The position numbers were made by a program, and so were the translations under genes. From NCBI RefSeq assembly GCF_900108025.1, contig NZ_FNUS01000004.1, forward strand, positions 1 through 64,000: a DNA stretch of 64,000 bases, read 5' to 3'. This DNA is from Halpernia humi. Its GTDB lineage: Bacteria > Bacteroidota > Bacteroidia > Flavobacteriales > Weeksellaceae. Below the pieces are notes generated by a model, which was not told the DNA's origin, made no database searches, and was given only the letters and a program-made list of their open reading frames with translations. Below, one piece after another: positions 62,475 to 64,000 of the stretch; positions within the stretch are counted from its first letter, which is position 1, and every line of letters starts with the position of its first letter.

Positions 62475-63266
62475 TTAATTTCTCCACTCTTCCGGAATAT
62501 CACACACCGGAATTGGGTTTATTTTGTGTTGCGCGGCTTTGTTCATTTTAGAAAATATTTTAAAAACTTCCAAATCTCTTCCGTGATAATCCGCTTCCGT
62601 TTTTGTTCCCCATTCTTTTTGAATTTTTTCTAATTCTGGGTAAGTTGCGCCAATTTGCTGCTCATCAGTTCTGTCAACATCCCACAAACCGTCCGTCGGA
62701 ACTGCTTCCTGAATACTTTTAACCAAATCTAAATCACGAGACAATTGGTAAACTTCCGTTTTATATAAATCTGCAATCGGCGAAATATCGACACCGCCGT
62801 CGCCATATTTGGTGTAAAAACCGATGCCAAAATCTTCTACTTTATTTCCTGTTCCGCAAACCAAAAGTCCGTTTATTTGGCCATAATAATACAACGTAAG
62901 CATTCTTAATCTAGAACGTGTATTGGCAAAAGCCAATTTTTCTGCAGGAAATTTTTCATCATCCACATCAAACGTTTTGTATAATTTTTCAAAAACCGGC
63001 GTTAGATTTACCGACATTCCTTCTACATTTGGAAATTTACTTTTCAAATCTTCAATGTGTTCTTTGGCGCGATTTACTTGGTCTTCTTTCTGGCGAATTG
63101 GCATTTCTAAAACTAAAACTTTTAAACCTGTTTTTGCACATAAAGTGGAAACTACGGCAGAATCTACACCACCTGAAACACCTACAACATAACCATTTAC
63201 ACCTGCTTTTTCAGCATAATCTTTAAGCCAATTTACGATATAATCTATTACTTTTTGTGATTGCAT
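62475..63266 (-). CDS. nadE: NAD synthetase (ammonia-dependent)
   Basis: Last step of NAD synthesis: amidation of deamido-NAD. 263 aa, without the glutaminase domain. P-loop GVSGGVDSAVVSTLC (29-43), VLEMPI, FANTRSRLRMLTLYYYGQ, GTGNKVEDFGIGFYTKYGDGG and DGLWDVDRTDEQQIGATYPE. First gene of the operon leading to barnase. The nadE-gldB neighbourhood is conserved in Flavobacteriia. Confidence 0.95.
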   Translation of the reverse strand: MQSQKVIDYIVNWLKDYAEKAGVNGYVVGVSGGVDSAVVSTLCAKTGLKVLVLEMPIRQKEDQVNRAKEHIEDLKSKFPNVEGMSVNLTPVFEKLYKTFDVDDEKFPAEKLAFANTRSRLRMLTLYYYGQINGLLVCGTGNKVEDFGIGFYTKYGDGGVDISPIADLYKTEVYQLSRDLDLVKSIQEAVPTDGLWDVDRTDEQQIGATYPELEKIQKEWGTKTEADYHGRDLEVFKIFSKMNKAAQHKINPIPVCDIPEEWRN

Positions 63267-63390
63267 TTTTTATTTTTTTTAAATTAAACTGAAATTGTAA
63301 TAATTAAATTTTAAAATCACGAAGGAATTTTTTGTTCAATTTGGATATTTCATTTCTATTCCCTACACAAGTTTTCCGCTAAATTTTCAC

Positions 63391-63398
63391 TAATTTTG
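63391..63398 (+). promoter_or_regulatory. TAnnTTTG box of gldB
   Basis: TAATTTTG with a 25-nt leader before the gldB ATG. No clear -33 TTG. Divergent from nadE. Confidence 0.45.
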
Positions 63399-63423
63399 CG
63401 TGAAAATTTAACTTGGTAAAAAT

Positions 63424-64000
63424 AATGAAGTTTTTTAAATATTTTATGCTTTCGGCGGTTCTAATTTTTGTACTAAATTCTTGCAAAAAAGATTCTGCAA
63501 ATAAATGGGACATTAAAATTGAAAATGAATTTCCAAATGTGAAATTAACAGATATTTCTAAAGAATTTTACGATTCTACAGTTTCTTTAGAAGAGTTTAA
63601 AAAACAATATCCTTGGTTTCAAGGAAGCGTTACAGATGCCGATTATAGCGCAAGAAGAGCCGATTCAGCAGAAATAAAAATTTACAAAGAAGCAATTGCA
63701 AAAATAGACCAACAAAAATTAAAAACCGAATTGTCTTCACTTTTTGCGCATATTCAATATTATTTTCCCGATTTTAAAACGCCACAAGTTTATCTATTTT
63801 CTTCTGATTTGCAGATGGCGCAAGACCCCATTTTTTTAGAACCAAAAAATAATTACCTTTTTATTGACATCACTGGTTTTATGGGAGAAAACAACCCGAA
63901 TTATAAAGGCATGGATCTTTATATTCAAAAATCCATGAATCCACAAAACATCATCCCAAAAGTATCTGACATTATTGCAAATCAACTCATTAGACCAGAT
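63424..64000 (+). CDS. gldB: Gliding motility lipoprotein GldB (partial, 3' end cut)
   Basis: The visible 192 codons start MKFFKYFMLSAVLIF with a lipobox (LNSC, Cys19) and read YPWFQGSVTDADYSARRADS, IKIYKEAIAKIDQQKL, HIQYYFPDFKTPQVYLFSSD, ITGFMGENNPNYKGMD and QKSMNPQNIIPKVS. These blocks match GldB, a lipoprotein needed for type IX secretion and gliding in Flavobacterium. The frame is open at the window edge; about a third of the protein is missing. Confidence 0.88.

Overview
The window is a stretch of an AT-rich chromosome of a Bacteroidota bacterium, most likely class Flavobacteriia and probably a Weeksellaceae member (Chryseobacterium/Kaistella-like). The grounds are gliding and type IX secretion genes (porG, gldB, a giant protein with a type-B sorting tail), a mevalonate-pathway HMG-CoA synthase, a bacillithiol-reductase homologue, TAnnTTTG promoter boxes and a TonB receptor. 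Genus-level placement is inference.

Layout. 1-2,900: a short operon (thioesterase, rfbD, secreted hypothetical) next to the envelope-biogenesis operon porG-uppS-bamA-ompH-ompH (2,392-7,791). 7,988-15,781: an exopolysaccharide locus (Wzc kinase with a Gly-Tyr tail, Wza, WecA-like phosphotransferase, EpsG/Wzy-like polymerase, two GT2 enzymes). 15,841-25,394: housekeeping genes (RNA methyltransferase, ZIP transporter, thioredoxin-like protein, tRNA-Phe, OlsF-like aminolipid synthase, aspartokinase, fructose-1,6-bisphosphatase). 25,395-30,069: the accessory part. It holds an integrase-less cassette-like array (two nearly identical ORF-less palindromic units, a DUF7336-like gene and a leucine-rich-repeat gene), an AraC regulator and a decayed segment with a ParD antitoxin fragment and a methyltransferase tail split by a 218-bp MITE. 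30,070-45,916: VOC protein, menC carrying an in-frame repeat insertion, GT2, glnS, ypdA, a MoxR ATPase/VWA pair, a 1405-residue type IX substrate, the cbpA/cbpM chaperone pair and mvaS. 46,284-56,216: M1 aminopeptidase, a RelE/ParE-type toxin-antitoxin pair, thyA, a GreA-like protein, a lipoprotein alpha-amylase, a pRiA4-ORF3-like protein and a PhoR/PhoB-like two-component system. 56,657-60,414: a TonB-dependent receptor and a secreted lipoprotein. 60,520-64,000: the tight operon nadE - membrane protein - barnase - archaemetzincin - barstar, then the start of gldB.

The intergenic DNA is rich in small structured repeats: a Flavo-1-like RNA in two copies, a family with GGCGATTTC-type inverted ends placed 22-24 nt upstream of two start codons, nested palindromes, and CACGG and GGCTAAAGCC hairpins. 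The strongest leads are (1) the cassette array, in which each unit's first bases are complementary to the bases just before its own attC-like palindrome, (2) the MITE whose conceptual excision restores an open frame, (3) the barnase-metzincin-barstar operon, and (4) the GGCGATTTC repeat family in 5' leaders.
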